Shown: positions 35,560 through 45,384 of the stretch, piece after piece | Layout of the letters: each line of letters begins with the position of its first letter | Numbering within the stretch: position 1 is the stretch's first letter | Source: Corynebacterium pseudodiphtheriticum DSM 44287 | GTDB lineage: Bacteria > Actinomycetota > Actinomycetes > Mycobacteriales > Mycobacteriaceae | DNA length: 64,000 nucleotides | Direction: 5' to 3' | NCBI RefSeq assembly: GCF_000688415.1 | Contig: NZ_JIAH01000005.1 | Coordinates: 434,001 to 498,000 of the forward strand | Position numbers and translations under genes: made by a program | Notes under the pieces: model-generated | The model's input: the letters and a program-made list of their open reading frames with translations, nothing else | Databases searched by the model: none | Told to the model about the DNA's origin: nothing

Positions 35560-36519
35560 GTGCACATTCAAACCCGCAAGATCGACCTGGACCCCGTTCA
35601 CGCACGCACAGTATTAGGTAATACTGATGAAAACCTGCGCGTGCTGGGCAATCATTTAGACGCGGATATTTTTGCCCGCGGCACAATGGTGAAAATTACC
35701 GGCCCGGATTATGAGGTTGCGCGCGCCGTTAAGGCCTTCCATGAGTTGGAATCCATGGCCCGACGCGGGCATACCGTTAGCCCGGATGGTGTGAAACATG
35801 TGTTGTCACTGTTGAGCGAAGATTCACCGGTATCCGTTGCGCAGGCACTCGGCGGGAGCATTGTCTCGCGCCGGGGGAAAAAGGTTCGCGCGAAAACCGT
35901 TGGTCAAGCCGAATACGTGGACGCCATTGATGAAAACACCATTGTCTTTGGTTTGGGCCCGGCTGGTACGGGCAAAACCTACTTAGCGGTGGCAAAGGCG
36001 GTGCAGGCACTGCAGAACAAGCAGGTACAGCGCATTATCCTGACCCGCCCGGCAGTGGAGGCCGGAGAGAAGCTGGGGTTTTTGCCGGGCACGTTGAATG
36101 ACAAGATTGATCCGTATCTGCGCCCGTTGCACGATGCTTTGCGGGACATGCTGGATCCAGAGGCTATTCCCCGTTTGATGGAAGCAGGGATCATCGAGGT
36201 GGCGCCGTTGGCGTATATGCGTGGCCGTACGCTGAACGACGCCTTCGTGATCTTGGATGAGGCGCAAAATACTACTGCGGCTCAGATGAAGATGTTTTTG
36301 ACGCGTTTGGGCTTTGGTACCACCTTTGTGGTTACCGGCGATGAATCGCAGGTGGACTTGCCGCGTGGGCACAATTCAGGGTTGAAGACCGTGCGTCGTA
36401 TTTTGGGCGGGGTCGAAGGGATTCACTTCGCTGAACTGGGAGCCGGCGATGTTGTGCGCCACTCGCTGGTGGGTCGCATTGTGGATGCTTATGACTATCA
36501 CGAGCAGGCGGAAAGTTAG
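35560..36519 (+). CDS. phoH: PhoH-like ATPase
   Basis: 319 residues. FGLGPAGTGKTYLAVAKAV is the Walker A motif, followed by LTRPAVEAGEKLGFLPG, FVILDEAQNTT (Walker B) and VVTGDESQVDLP, all standard in PhoH. The N-terminal extension is an R3H/KH-like part typical of the bacterial form. The cellular role is RNA-related and tied to YbeY, whose gene follows 90 nt later. The intervening gap contains copies of ACTAGTTAGCT/ACTAATTAGCT (36544-36570). Confidence 0.94.
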   Translation: MHIQTRKIDLDPVHARTVLGNTDENLRVLGNHLDADIFARGTMVKITGPDYEVARAVKAFHELESMARRGHTVSPDGVKHVLSLLSEDSPVSVAQALGGSIVSRRGKKVRAKTVGQAEYVDAIDENTIVFGLGPAGTGKTYLAVAKAVQALQNKQVQRIILTRPAVEAGEKLGFLPGTLNDKIDPYLRPLHDALRDMLDPEAIPRLMEAGIIEVAPLAYMRGRTLNDAFVILDEAQNTTAAQMKMFLTRLGFGTTFVVTGDESQVDLPRGHNSGLKTVRRILGGVEGIHFAELGAGDVVRHSLVGRIVDAYDYHEQAES

Positions 36520-36609
36520 CTGGCTAACCAGCGGGCTGGGCAACTAATTAGCTCAGCAACTAGTTAGCTAGGCAAGAAGCGCACAGAGAAAGCACTGAGG
36601 AACCCGCAT

Positions 36610-37275
36610 ATGAGTATTGAATTTTTCAACGAATCTGGCTTCGATGGCATCAATGAGGACATGCTGCTGGATGTTGCTGCGTTTTCCCTGGCAGCCATGG
36701 ATGTGAGCCCGGACGTGGAAGCCACGATTACGTGTGTGGATGAAGACACCATTGCTGAACTGCATATGCATTGGATGAACCTGCCAGGCCCAACGGATGT
36801 GATGAGCTTTCCGATCGATGAGCTGACGCCGGGGTTTCATACCCCACGGCCGGATGGGGAAGCCGTGGGCCCGGCGATGCTCGGCGATATTGTGCTGTGC
36901 CCGGAATTTGCGCAGAAGCAAGCAGATGCGGGCGGGCATAGTCTGGCGCATGAGCTAGCTTTGCTGACTACCCACTCTTGTCTGCATTTGTTGGGCTATG
37001 ATCACGGCACTCCGGCAGAAGAAAAAGAAATGTTCGCCCTGCAAAACGAGATTCTCGCGGACTGGTACGACGACGTCTCTCGTCGTGGGAAGAAATTCCC
37101 GCCGAAGCCGACTGGCCCGCAGGCCTTCCCGTCGGCAGCGGATCGTGCTGATTTGGATGAGCAGTTGGCTAGCCAATCGCTTGCCGACGGCCACATCCCA
37201 GCCATTGCGCAGCCACAGGAAAAAGCAAGCGAGAAGCCTAATGGTGAATCCCGTGGCGCAGGCGAAGAAAACTAA
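36610..37275 (+). CDS. ybeY: Endoribonuclease YbeY
   Basis: 221 residues. The zinc site [11 protein letters not shown] (HxxxHxxxxxH) marks the YbeY rRNA-maturation endonuclease. The upstream [16 protein letters not shown] segment also fits. The usual protein is about 160 residues; here a 55-residue hydrophilic tail from about residue 160 extends it. Ribosome quality control and 16S 3'-end processing are its known roles. It lies between phoH and, unusually, a pyridoxal kinase gene. Confidence 0.93.
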   Translation: MSIEFFNESGFDGINEDMLLDVAAFSLAAMDVSPDVEATITCVDEDTIAELHMHWMNLPGPTDVMSFPIDELTPGFHTPRPDGEAVGPAMLGDIVLCPEFAQKQADAGGHSLAHELALLTTHSCLHLLGYDHGTPAEEKEMFALQNEILADWYDDVSRRGKKFPPKPTGPQAFPSAADRADLDEQLASQSLADGHIPAIAQPQEKASEKPNGESRGAGEEN

Positions 37276-37359
37276 TCAAGCAGTATTGCAAGCGAATATT
37301 GCATTAGAAGATTGCAATAAAAGATTCTGCGCTATTTCAGGTTAAAGAGGTAACCGCTT

Positions 37360-38241
37360 ATGAACATGAACACCGTGTTGTCGATTCAGTCGCACGTGAG
37401 CTTTGGCCACGTGGGTAATTCCGCAGCCGTATTTCCCCTACAGCGCGCTGGCTATGAGGTATGGCCGGTACACACTGTGAATTTTTCTAATCACACTGGC
37501 TACGGCGACTGGGGCGGTCCGTTGCTTCCCGCTGAGCAGGTTGCTGATGTTATCAATGGCTTGGAGCGCCGGGAAGCTTTCGACAAGATCGACGTGATCC
37601 TGTCTGGTTACCAAGGCAGCCCAGAAATCGCTGGCGTGATTACAGATGCGGTGCAGCGCATTAAACAGCAGAATCCGGATGCGTTGTATGCCTGCGATCC
37701 GGTCATGGGCAACGCGAAATCCGGTTGCTTCGTGGATGATTCGATCCCGCCGCTGCTGCGCGACAAGGTCATCCCGGTAGCGGATATCGCCACCCCAAAT
37801 CAGTTTGAACTCGGGTACTTGACTGGCAAACCGGTAGAAACTTTTGCACAGGTGCTGGAGGCAGTGCGTGCGCTACAGAAAATGGGCCCGCGGGTGGTGC
37901 TGGTGACTTCGCTGGTGCGCCCAGAAAACCCGGCTGATGTCATCGAAATGCTCGCAGTTGATGGTGACGAGGCCTACCTGGTGCAAACCCCGTACCTGGA
38001 TTTCAAACGGAACGGATCAGGCGATGTTACTGCGGCGCTGTTTAGCGCTCACTACGCCTACCATGGCGAGGTTTCACAGGCCCTGGAGGCCACCGCGGCT
38101 TCGGTGTATGAGTTGCTCGAGACCACTTACAAGCGCGGTTCTGCGGAACTCGACCTGATTTTTGCGCAGGAGTGTTTCGTGCAGCCCAAGCAGTATTTTG
38201 ACGTCACGGCCGTAGACAATTTACCAGCAGGTGAGAAATAA
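37360..38241 (+). CDS. pdxY: Pyridoxal kinase PdxY
   Basis: 293 residues of the ribokinase superfamily. VLSIQSHVSFGHVGNSAAVF is the PdxY/PdxK start, GYQGSPEIA and YACDPVMGN follow, and NGSGDVTAALF carries the catalytic Asp in the anion-hole GSGD. It phosphorylates pyridoxal to PLP (vitamin B6 salvage). AAAGAGGT precedes the ATG. It lies between ybeY and era, 3 nt before the latter; in many actinobacteria a CorC-type gene occupies this slot. Confidence 0.93.
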   Translation: MNMNTVLSIQSHVSFGHVGNSAAVFPLQRAGYEVWPVHTVNFSNHTGYGDWGGPLLPAEQVADVINGLERREAFDKIDVILSGYQGSPEIAGVITDAVQRIKQQNPDALYACDPVMGNAKSGCFVDDSIPPLLRDKVIPVADIATPNQFELGYLTGKPVETFAQVLEAVRALQKMGPRVVLVTSLVRPENPADVIEMLAVDGDEAYLVQTPYLDFKRNGSGDVTAALFSAHYAYHGEVSQALEATAASVYELLETTYKRGSAELDLIFAQECFVQPKQYFDVTAVDNLPAGEK

Positions 38242-38244
38242 ATT

Positions 38245-39171
38245 ATGAGTCTGGATAGCTACCTCGATGTGCCGGAAGGCTTCCGTTCTGGTTTTGTCAG
38301 CTTCGTTGGGCGCCCAAATACCGGAAAATCGACGTTGACTAATGCCTTGGTGGGGCAGAAGATCGCGATTACCGCCGACCAACCAGAAACCACCCGGCAT
38401 GCTATTCGCGGGTTGATTCACCGCGATGATGCGCAGGTCGTGGTCGTAGATACCCCAGGTTTGCACCGCCCGCGCACGCTGTTGGGCGAGCGGCTTAATG
38501 AGCTGGTGAAAGACAATTATTCGGATGTCGATGTAATCGGTTTTACCGTGCCTGCCGACGAGAAAATCGGCCCCGGCGACCGCTGGATTCTGGAGAATAT
38601 CCGCAATGTAGCGCCGAATGTACCGATCATTGGGATTGTCACCAAGCTGGATAAAGTGGGCAAGGATGCCGTCGGCAAGCAGCTTATTGCGCTGCATGAA
38701 ATGCTTGGTGGTGACAGCGAGGTGGTGCCGGTTTCTGCGACGGAACGTACGCAGATTGATGTGCTGACGGACGTGATCGTGCAGCAGCTGCCGGAAGGGC
38801 ACAAGTTTTATCCCGACGATCATATTACGGATGATGACAATTTCACCCGCATTAGCGAGCTGATCCGGGAAGCAGCTTTGTCGGGCTTGCGTGATGAGCT
38901 TCCGCACTCGGTTGCCGTGGAGATCGACGAGATTCTTCCCGACGAGGACCGCCCGGGTGTGAGCAACGTGCACGCGGTGTTGTATGTGGAACGCCCTGGC
39001 CAGAAGAAGATCATCGAAGGCAAAGATGGTCGCCGTTTTGGCCGCATTGTGCATAACGCGCGCAAGCAGATTATCGAGCTGTTAGGGCATAACGTGTTTT
39101 TGGATTTGCGCATCAAAGTGCTGAAGAACTGGCAATCGGATCCGAAATCGCTAGGTCGGCTGGGCTTTTAG
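38245..39171 (+). CDS. era: GTPase Era
   Basis: 308 residues. GRPNTGKSTLTNAL is G1, DTPG is G3, TKLD is G4 and SATE fills G5. The C-terminal KH domain (GKDGRRFGRIVHNARKQIIE) binds 16S rRNA. Era assists 30S subunit assembly. The gene begins 3 nt after pdxY and ends 3 nt before recO, a tight operon. Confidence 0.96.
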   Translation: MSLDSYLDVPEGFRSGFVSFVGRPNTGKSTLTNALVGQKIAITADQPETTRHAIRGLIHRDDAQVVVVDTPGLHRPRTLLGERLNELVKDNYSDVDVIGFTVPADEKIGPGDRWILENIRNVAPNVPIIGIVTKLDKVGKDAVGKQLIALHEMLGGDSEVVPVSATERTQIDVLTDVIVQQLPEGHKFYPDDHITDDDNFTRISELIREAALSGLRDELPHSVAVEIDEILPDEDRPGVSNVHAVLYVERPGQKKIIEGKDGRRFGRIVHNARKQIIELLGHNVFLDLRIKVLKNWQSDPKSLGRLGF

Positions 39172-39174
39172 ACT

Positions 39175-39915
39175 GTGGCGCGGAGCAAGCCTTACCAGGA
39201 AGATGCCTTGGTCGTGCGCACCTATGATTTTGGCGAAGCCGACCGCATCATCGTGCTGTTGACGAAGCAGCACGGGGTGGTGCGCGCGGTGGCCAAAGGC
39301 GTGCGCCGGGCGAAATCACGTTTTGGCTCGCGCTTAGCACCGTTTGTGCACCTGAATGTGCAGTTGTACCCGGGCCGTAGCCTAGCGACCATCACTGGTG
39401 CGGATACCGTGGCGTTTTTCGCTACCGGCATTATTGACGACTATGAGCGTTATACCTCTGGTTGCGCCATGCTGGAAGCTGCCGAGCGCTTAGCCCAGCC
39501 AGCAGACACGGCGATGTTTGATGCCTTGCTGGAGGCCCTGGGGCTGCTTGCCGACGCCCGGGACCCGATTGCGGTACTGGATTCTTTTTTGTTGCAAGCA
39601 ATGGATTTTGCCGGTTGGGCACCGGTGTTATTCGAGTGCGCCCAGTGTGGTCGCCCCGGCCCGCACCATGCTTTTCACCCTGGGGTCGGTGGCGCGTGCT
39701 GCCACGAGTGTCGCCCGAGCGGCTCGGCGGATATCAATGAGGAAGTGCTGCATTATATGTGGCTGCTTGCTGGACGACACTGGGAGAAAGCCGCAGAAAT
39801 TGCTCGCGCACACCCGGATTATTCCAGCACTGCTCACCGGCTGGTGCGTACGCATTTGCAATGGCACATGGAGCAGAACGTAAAAGCGTTGCACATCATG
39901 GAACAATCGCTGTAG
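39175..39915 (+). CDS. recO: DNA repair protein RecO
   Basis: 246 residues from GTG 39175. The N-terminal OB-fold part ([19 protein letters not shown], cited in part) and the zinc-binding quartet (CAQCGRPG ... CCHEC) are clear. RecO loads RecA on SSB-coated DNA in the RecFOR pathway. It lies between era and uppS as usual for this phylum. Confidence 0.94.
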   Translation: MARSKPYQEDALVVRTYDFGEADRIIVLLTKQHGVVRAVAKGVRRAKSRFGSRLAPFVHLNVQLYPGRSLATITGADTVAFFATGIIDDYERYTSGCAMLEAAERLAQPADTAMFDALLEALGLLADARDPIAVLDSFLLQAMDFAGWAPVLFECAQCGRPGPHHAFHPGVGGACCHECRPSGSADINEEVLHYMWLLAGRHWEKAAEIARAHPDYSSTAHRLVRTHLQWHMEQNVKALHIMEQSL

Positions 39916-39959
39916 CCAAGCATTCCTTGCGCGCTACCCGCGCACTAGACTGTGATGCG

Positions 39960-40697
39960 ATGAGTATTTTTGACACGGACCACCAGATCCCGCAGCAGTT
40001 TATTCCGCGTCACATTGCCCTGGTCATGGACGGAAATGGCCGGTGGGCGCAAGAGCGTGGCATGGAGCGCACCGAAGGCCACAAGCGTGGCGAAGCAGTG
40101 CTCATGGATGCCGTTGACGCGTGCCTGGAACTGGGGGTGGAATATCTTTCTGCGTACGCGTTTTCGACGGAAAACTGGCGCCGTTCCGCCAGCGAGGTGC
40201 GCTTCCTCATGGGCTTCAATCGAGATGTGCTGCGGCGTCAACGTGATGTGTTGCATGATAAGGGTGTGCGCGTGGTCTGGGCGGGGCGCCGTCCGCGGCT
40301 GTGGCGCAGCGTAATTAACGAGTTGCGTGCGGCTGAAGAGCTGACGAAGAACAATACTCGGATGACATTGGTCATGTGCGTGAACTATGGTGGTCGCGCT
40401 GAGCTTGCCGACGCTATGCAGTCAATGGCCCGGGATATCGAGGCCGGTACGTTGCGCGTCGGGGAGATCAGTGAGAAAACCATTGGGCGTTATTTGTATG
40501 ATCCCGGAATGCCCGATGTGGATTTGTTTTTGCGCCCGTCGGGGGAGAAGCGGACCTCGAATTTTCTGCTGTGGCAATCGGCGTACGCGGAGATGGTGTA
40601 TCAGGATAAGCTGTTTCCGGATTTCACCCCGCAGGATCTTTACGACGCCGTGGCGGAGTACGCGCGGCGTGACCGCCGCTTCGGGGGAACGAAGTGA
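39960..40697 (+). CDS. uppS: Isoprenyl (polyprenyl) diphosphate synthase UppS
   Basis: 245 residues from ATG 39960. [17 protein letters not shown] is the signature of cis-prenyltransferases with the catalytic Asp; FSTENWRRS and [21 protein letters not shown] (cited in part) follow. It makes the long-chain prenyl diphosphate carrier for cell-wall synthesis. TAGACT lies 8 nt before the start. The stop overlaps the next gene's GTG (GTGA). Confidence 0.95.
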   Translation: MSIFDTDHQIPQQFIPRHIALVMDGNGRWAQERGMERTEGHKRGEAVLMDAVDACLELGVEYLSAYAFSTENWRRSASEVRFLMGFNRDVLRRQRDVLHDKGVRVVWAGRRPRLWRSVINELRAAEELTKNNTRMTLVMCVNYGGRAELADAMQSMARDIEAGTLRVGEISEKTIGRYLYDPGMPDVDLFLRPSGEKRTSNFLLWQSAYAEMVYQDKLFPDFTPQDLYDAVAEYARRDRRFGGTK

Positions 40698-42043
40698 ATC
40701 CGGACAGCAGTGGTGGTCGGAGGCGACCAGCACTACCAGGACAGCAGGTGCAACATGCGCAGCAGGCGCAGCCGACGCGGAGAATGCGACCACAGCAAGC
40801 AGGACTACAAGCACAGTCTGTGTCTGCCGCCGCGCCCTCCGAGGAACAACTGGAACGCTGGCGTCGCTATCTAGCTAATGAGCGCTCGGAGGCAGCGGTG
40901 TATAAAACATTGGCTGCCCGGCAGAAGAACCCGGAAGATCGCGAGATTCTCAGTAAGATCGCGGAAGCGGAATCGCGGCATCAGCGTTATTGGCTCGATA
41001 AGCTCGGCGATCAACTTGGCGCACCGCGGAAAGCCGATTTTAATACTCGTTTATTAGGCTTTTTGGCGAAAGTTTTTGGTTCCGTGTTTACGCTCGCTTT
41101 GATGCAGTCTGCGGAATCGCGCAGCCCCTATCTTGCCGACGAAGACGCCTCTGATCAGTTGGCAATGGATGAAAAGGTCCACGCAGAAGTGGTGCGTGGC
41201 TTGGCGACGCGTTCGCGCGAGCGAATGTCAGGGACTTTCCGTGCTGCGGTGTTCGGTGTAAACGACGGATTGGTATCCAATTTGGCGTTGGTACTGGGGG
41301 TTTTAGGATCCGGTGTCGGCAGCACGGTGGTACTGATCACTGGTGTTTCCGGATTGCTCGCAGGCGCATTATCCATGGCAGCCGGTGAATTTATTTCTGT
41401 GAGGTCGCAAAATGAGTTGTTGGGTGCTTCCACCCCGCAGACGTCCTCGTCAGCGATGGCAGCCAACGTGGACGTGGAGGCTAATGAGTTGGCCTTAGTC
41501 TTCCGGGCCCGTGGCATGTCGGAGGCTGAGGCGCAGTACAAGGCGGATCAGCTGTTTGCGCGGATCTCCCATTCTGCAGAAAGTTATGCAGAAAGGTTTA
41601 GCGGTGGCGGGCACAGCCCGGAAAACCCCAGTCCGGAAAATCACAACCTAGAAAATCCCGGCTCGGAAAACCCGAGCACGAAAAGCGCCGGCCCGGAAAA
41701 TCCGAGCGCGGAGGTCCGTGGTGGGGAAGCAGCAGAAGATGAGGAGTTCGCGGAAGCGCACACGCCAGGCGGTGCATGGGAAGCGGCTATCTCCAGTTTC
41801 TGTTTTTTCGCCGGCGGAGCTCTGTTACCGATCTTGCCTTTTATTTTTGGTGCCTCGACCACCCTGGGTGCCGTGATTGCTGTGGTGCTGGTGTCGCTAG
41901 CACTGCTGATCACAGGTGCGGTAACCGGGATCTTGTCCGGGAAACCGCCGGCCTGGCGCGCGTTGCGACAGCTGCTGATCGGGCTGGGTGCAGCTGGCAT
42001 CACTTATTTGTTAGGCCTGGCCTTCGGCGGAGTGGTTGGCTAA
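40694..42043 (+). CDS. Ferritin-like/VIT-family iron or manganese membrane transporter
   Basis: 449 residues. After a Gln/Arg-rich start, residues about 50-115 form a ferritin/rubrerythrin-like helical unit ([29 protein letters not shown] with Glu/His ligands). Residues about 170-449 are a VIT1/CCC1-type transporter ([36 protein letters not shown]) split by a low-complexity insert. The combination matches MbfA-like iron/manganese exporters. A 15-bp minisatellite encodes the PENPS insert (about 306-340). It overlaps uppS by GTGA. Confidence 0.88.
   Translation: MNPDSSGGRRRPALPGQQVQHAQQAQPTRRMRPQQAGLQAQSVSAAAPSEEQLERWRRYLANERSEAAVYKTLAARQKNPEDREILSKIAEAESRHQRYWLDKLGDQLGAPRKADFNTRLLGFLAKVFGSVFTLALMQSAESRSPYLADEDASDQLAMDEKVHAEVVRGLATRSRERMSGTFRAAVFGVNDGLVSNLALVLGVLGSGVGSTVVLITGVSGLLAGALSMAAGEFISVRSQNELLGASTPQTSSSAMAANVDVEANELALVFRARGMSEAEAQYKADQLFARISHSAESYAERFSGGGHSPENPSPENHNLENPGSENPSTKSAGPENPSAEVRGGEAAEDEEFAEAHTPGGAWEAAISSFCFFAGGALLPILPFIFGASTTLGAVIAVVLVSLALLITGAVTGILSGKPPAWRALRQLLIGLGAAGITYLLGLAFGGVVG
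41616..41706. repeat. 15-bp minisatellite inside the VIT gene
   Basis: Six 15-bp units built on CCGGAAAAYCC, one 14/16-bp slip, encode pentapeptides of the type PENPS ([20 protein letters not shown] region). A related three-unit copy lies at 43107-43151. Confidence 0.75.
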
Positions 42044-42155
42044 AGCTGCAAGTCCGTCGCATGCGGAGGCAAGCTCGCCGCACGCTAAGACAGAGTCCGA
42101 CAGAGTTGCGTACCGTGCGATAGCTACAGCACGATAGCGACGGTGGCTACCGCAA

Positions 42156-42593
42156 CTATTTGTTGTTGCCGTCTTTCTTACTACTGCAGTCCGCACAGAT
42201 GCCGAAGACTTCGGCATCGTGGCCAGTGAGCTGAAAACCGTAGTCGGCCACTACATCGCGTGCCCAGCTTTCTACTGGGCCGCCGTCGATTTCTTCGGTG
42301 CGGCCGCATTCGGTGCAGACTAAGTGGTGGTGATGATGATGAGATTCGCAGCTGCGGTACAGAGTTTCGCCGGATGGCATGTGCAGCACATCGACGGCAT
42401 CGATTTCTGATAACGATTGCAGGGTGCGATAGACCGTCGTTAAGCCAACCTGGTTTTCGCGGTGCACTAATTCATGATGAATGGTTTTCGCGGACGCGAA
42501 CTTGTCTAGGTCGTTTAACACCTGAATAACGGCGGTTCGCTGGCGAGTATTACGCGCGCCTAGTTTCGGGATGGCGGACTGTACGGAAGACAT
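42156..42593 (-). CDS. zur: Zinc uptake regulator Zur (Fur family)
   Basis: 145 residues. The winged helix (TRQRTAVIQVLNDL, VGLTTVYRTLQSL) is followed by the metal-binding part with SHHHHHHLVCTECG and a second CADC, giving the two CxxC pairs of a structural zinc site. The His-rich run suits Zur (FurB). It represses zinc uptake genes when zinc is plentiful. GGAG precedes the ATG. It is 13 nt downstream of an ArsR-family gene, the Zur/Znr pair known from corynebacteria and mycobacteria. Confidence 0.9.
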   Translation of the reverse strand: MSSVQSAIPKLGARNTRQRTAVIQVLNDLDKFASAKTIHHELVHRENQVGLTTVYRTLQSLSEIDAVDVLHMPSGETLYRSCESHHHHHHLVCTECGRTEEIDGGPVESWARDVVADYGFQLTGHDAEVFGICADCSSKKDGNNK

Positions 42594-42606
42594 TGCTCCA
42601 GTCTAT

Positions 42607-42894
42607 TTAAGGAGCGATGCTAGCCGCAATGGCTGCGATGTTGAGGGCTTCACGGCGGGTCAGTTGGTAGGTGACTTCGCGTCCACAGGCGTGAGAGCTG
42701 ACCAGACCGGATTGCTTGAGGATGCGCAGGTGCTGGCTTATCAGTGGTTGCGAGCGTCCTAGTTCGCGGACGAGTTCATAGACACAGCAGTCGCGCTGGC
42801 TTAAGCAGTGCAGGATTTGCAGGCGTAGCGGGGAGTTGAGTGCGCGAATAATAGTCGCAGCAGCGGTGGTGTTCGCGATAACGTCGGTAGGCAT
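42607..42894 (-). CDS. znr: ArsR/SmtB-family metal-sensing repressor
   Basis: 95 residues from ATG 42894, with AGGAAGG 7 nt upstream. The helix-turn-helix (ELGRSQPLISQHLRILKQSGL) and the metal-site segment RDCCVYELV are typical of SmtB-type sensors. In related genera the first gene of this operon represses both itself and zur when zinc is low. A 15-bp inverted repeat lies at 42989-43003 upstream. Confidence 0.85.
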   Translation of the reverse strand: MPTDVIANTTAAATIIRALNSPLRLQILHCLSQRDCCVYELVRELGRSQPLISQHLRILKQSGLVSSHACGREVTYQLTRREALNIAAIAASIAP

Positions 42895-42988
42895 CACGAG
42901 TCCTTCCTGGTGGTTCTTATCTGCCGACACCGATGTGACGAGAGATAGCAATCCCGTGCATAATGGGATCGATCTTCAATAAAAGTTA

Positions 42989-43003
42989 TCTTAAATCTTA
43001 AGA
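42989..43003 (-). promoter_or_regulatory. Candidate operator of the ArsR/zur operon
   Basis: TCTTAA-ATC-TTAAGA is a perfect 6-3-6 inverted repeat, 95 nt upstream of the ArsR-family start, in an A/T-rich patch of a GC-rich gap. ArsR repressors bind such dyads. Confidence 0.45.
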
Positions 43004-43106
43004 CACTTCAGACGCCTGAACAAAACTAACCAAGTGTTACCTTATATTTGCAGGGGGTTCGGGTTTTCGTCTCCACCCCCATACGGGGATATTTATGTAT
43101 CGGGAA

Positions 43107-43151
43107 GGCGGCCCCGGCAAACCCGCCCCCGGTAATCCGCGCCTGGAAAAC
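43107..43151. repeat. 15-bp minisatellite copy in the znr-glyS gap
   Basis: Three 15-bp units (GGCAAACCCGCCCCC, GGTAATCCGCGCCTG, GAAAACCCGCGCTCG) match the repeat in the VIT gene 1.4 kb away. The gap 42895-43372 otherwise holds the dyad at 42989 and the glyS leader. Confidence 0.6.
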
Positions 43152-43372
43152 CCGCGCTCGGTAGCCCTGGTCCGGCAACGCTGGTTCGGCAGTGCTGGTT
43201 TGGCAAACTCATATCGGCGTTGTGCAGCGGCGGCTTGTCTGGCGCCGCGGACGCAAACACAAGAATCGAGAAGTTCGGCAGTCTGGACTACCTAACTCAG
43301 GTATGTTTTCCGATGCACGGTAGGATGGCCTGCGAGAACCGACTTATCCCCTACCAGAGGAGTCCTTTTACA

Positions 43373-44752
43373 ATGGCGAATGTCATCGACACCGTCGTAA
43401 ACCTATGCAAGCGTCGCGGCCTGGTCTATCAAGCAGGTGAAATCTATGGCGGCTCGCGCTCGGCATGGGACTACGGCCCGCTCGGCGTCGAATTGAAAGA
43501 AAACATCAAACGCCAGTGGTGGCGTCACATGGTGCAATCCCGCGATGACGTCGTCGGCATTGACTCTTCCATCATCCTGCCGCGTCAGACCTGGGTCTCG
43601 TCCGGCCACGTTGAAGTGTTTACCGACCCGTTGGTGGAATCGCTGTATACCCACAAGCGTTACCGTGCTGATCATCTGCTGGAAGCCTATGAGGAAAAGC
43701 ATGGCCACCCACCAGAAAACGGCCTGGCAGATATCAACGATCCAGAAACCGGCCAGCCAGGTAACTGGACTGAGCCGCGCGCGTTTTCTGGATTGCTGAA
43801 GACCTTCCTAGGCCCAGTCGACGACGAAGAAGGCCTGCACTACCTGCGCCCAGAAACTGCGCAGGGTATTTTCGTGAACTTCAAGAATGTGCTGACCTCT
43901 TCGCGCATGAAGCCACCATTCGGCATCGCGAATATCGGTAAGTCCTTCCGTAACGAGATCACCCCGGGTAACTTCATCTTCCGCACCCGCGAGTTCGAGC
44001 AGATGGAGATGGAGTTCTTCGTCGAGCCTGGCACCGATGAAGAATGGCACCAGTACTGGATCGATGATCGGCACCAGTGGTACATCGACCTGGGCATTAA
44101 GCCAGAAAACCTGCGTTTGTACGAGCACCCACCAGAGTCGCTGTCGCACTACTCCAAACGCACCGTTGACGTGGAATACGCTTTCGGTTTCCAGGGCTCC
44201 AAGTGGGGCGAGTTGGAAGGCGTGGCCAACCGCACTGACTACGACTTGCGCGTGCACCAAGAAGGCTCGGGCGAAGACATGTCGTACTACGACCAGACCA
44301 AGGAAGAGCGCTGGATTCCGTACGTGATTGAACCTGCCGCTGGCCTGGGTCGTTCCATGATGGCTTTCCTTGTCGACGCCTACCACGAGGAAGAAGCACC
44401 TAATGCCAAGGGCGGAACCGACAAGCGCGTCGTGCTGCGCCTGGACCGTCGCCTGGCTCCGGTCAAGGTAGCGGTTTTGCCGTTGTCCAAGAAGGAAGAA
44501 TTGACCGGCCCAGCCAAGGAATTGTCGCAGAAGCTGCGCCAGCACTGGAATGTTGATTTCGATACTTCCGGTGCTATCGGTCGCCGCTACCGCCGCCATG
44601 ATGAGATCGGTACGCCGTTCTGTGTGACCTATGACTTCGATTCTTTGGAAGACGGAGCCGTCACCGTGCGCGAGCGCGACACCATGGAGCAAGAGCGCGT
44701 GGCCATCGAGGATCTGGAATCCTACTTGGCTGCACGCCTGGTCGGTTGCTAA
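43373..44752 (+). CDS. glyS: Glycyl-tRNA synthetase (dimeric type)
   Basis: 459 residues from ATG 43373 with GAGGAG upstream. The class II motifs are in place: [24 protein letters not shown] (motif 2 region), [18 protein letters not shown] (cited in part) and [12 protein letters not shown] (motif 3), plus the C-terminal anticodon-binding domain. It charges tRNA-Gly. The neighbours (zur upstream, a TPM-domain gene downstream) follow corynebacterial order. Confidence 0.96.
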   Translation: MANVIDTVVNLCKRRGLVYQAGEIYGGSRSAWDYGPLGVELKENIKRQWWRHMVQSRDDVVGIDSSIILPRQTWVSSGHVEVFTDPLVESLYTHKRYRADHLLEAYEEKHGHPPENGLADINDPETGQPGNWTEPRAFSGLLKTFLGPVDDEEGLHYLRPETAQGIFVNFKNVLTSSRMKPPFGIANIGKSFRNEITPGNFIFRTREFEQMEMEFFVEPGTDEEWHQYWIDDRHQWYIDLGIKPENLRLYEHPPESLSHYSKRTVDVEYAFGFQGSKWGELEGVANRTDYDLRVHQEGSGEDMSYYDQTKEERWIPYVIEPAAGLGRSMMAFLVDAYHEEEAPNAKGGTDKRVVLRLDRRLAPVKVAVLPLSKKEELTGPAKELSQKLRQHWNVDFDTSGAIGRRYRRHDEIGTPFCVTYDFDSLEDGAVTVRERDTMEQERVAIEDLESYLAARLVGC

Positions 44753-44760
44753 ACGCTTAT

Positions 44761-44778
44761 AGCCCCGTAAACGGGGCT
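44761..44778 (+). terminator. Short hairpin after glyS
   Basis: AGCCCCG-TAAA-CGGGGCT, 7 bp, begins 9 nt after the glyS stop. No T tract follows, so termination may be weak or the hairpin may act as an mRNA end. Confidence 0.4.
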
Positions 44779-44796
44779 CGATAGAAAGGCACGCGC

Positions 44797-45384
44797 ATGC
44801 GCTACACCAGTTGGGACCGTAATGACCGCAATACCCCGGTGTTGCTGGAAGAAGACGGGCCAAACCGTCTGGGAGTGTTCAGCGATGAGCTGGCGCAGCT
44901 GGACGGGGCCAACTGGCAGCTGCAGGTAGAGCAGTCTCGTGGGATTGAAGCCGTGGATGCTGAAAGCTCGCAGCTGAAGCTGTCTGTCGAAGGCAACCTA
45001 GCGCGTGCATCGCGTTTGCTTGCCCGCGTGGGCAAGCGCGAATTTACCTTGATCAATGAATCCGGCAAGAATTGGATCATTGACGACGAAAACGGCAACA
45101 AGGTTGCCCAATTCAGCGGTGCTAACCGGGGAGTGCGCCGCGCCATCTTGGAATTCGATGGACCTACAGCTGCTGGGGCAGCAGCCAGTGGACCAGCAGG
45201 TGCTGGGGTAGGAGCCAGTGGGGAAGAAACCCGTGGGGCAGAAGCATTGAGCCGCGACGAAATCATCGCGCTGAGTTTTAGCGCACGCATGATCCTGGAA
45301 TCACGGCTGTCGTCGTCGGCAGTAGGCATCATCGCCACACTATTGTTATGCACAATCGTGGCGATCCTGGCCTTCTTGTTCTAG
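44797..45384 (+). CDS. C-terminally membrane-anchored protein, unknown
   Basis: 195 residues. The cytoplasmic part resembles scramblase/LURP-type beta proteins in outline (FTLINESGKNWIIDDENGN) but no family is claimed. An Ala/Gly linker (about 130-155) precedes a C-terminal hydrophobic helix (VGIIATLLLCTIVAILAFLF). The stop TAG shares the palindrome TTCTAGAA with the stop of the convergent TPM gene. Confidence 0.75.
   Translation: MRYTSWDRNDRNTPVLLEEDGPNRLGVFSDELAQLDGANWQLQVEQSRGIEAVDAESSQLKLSVEGNLARASRLLARVGKREFTLINESGKNWIIDDENGNKVAQFSGANRGVRRAILEFDGPTAAGAAASGPAGAGVGASGEETRGAEALSRDEIIALSFSARMILESRLSSSAVGIIATLLLCTIVAILAFLF

Noticed and set aside
38221..39054. 277-residue open frame opposite era
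   Set aside because: Era motifs on the plus strand are complete; the opposite frame has none.
42156..42593. Fur (iron) rather than Zur
   Set aside because: The His run, the paired CxxC and the ArsR gene next door fit Zur better; iron specificity cannot be fully excluded.
43095..43295. Possible 66-residue gene before glyS
   Set aside because: It is mostly the 15-bp minisatellite followed by sequence without a domain or ribosome site; treated as a repeat.
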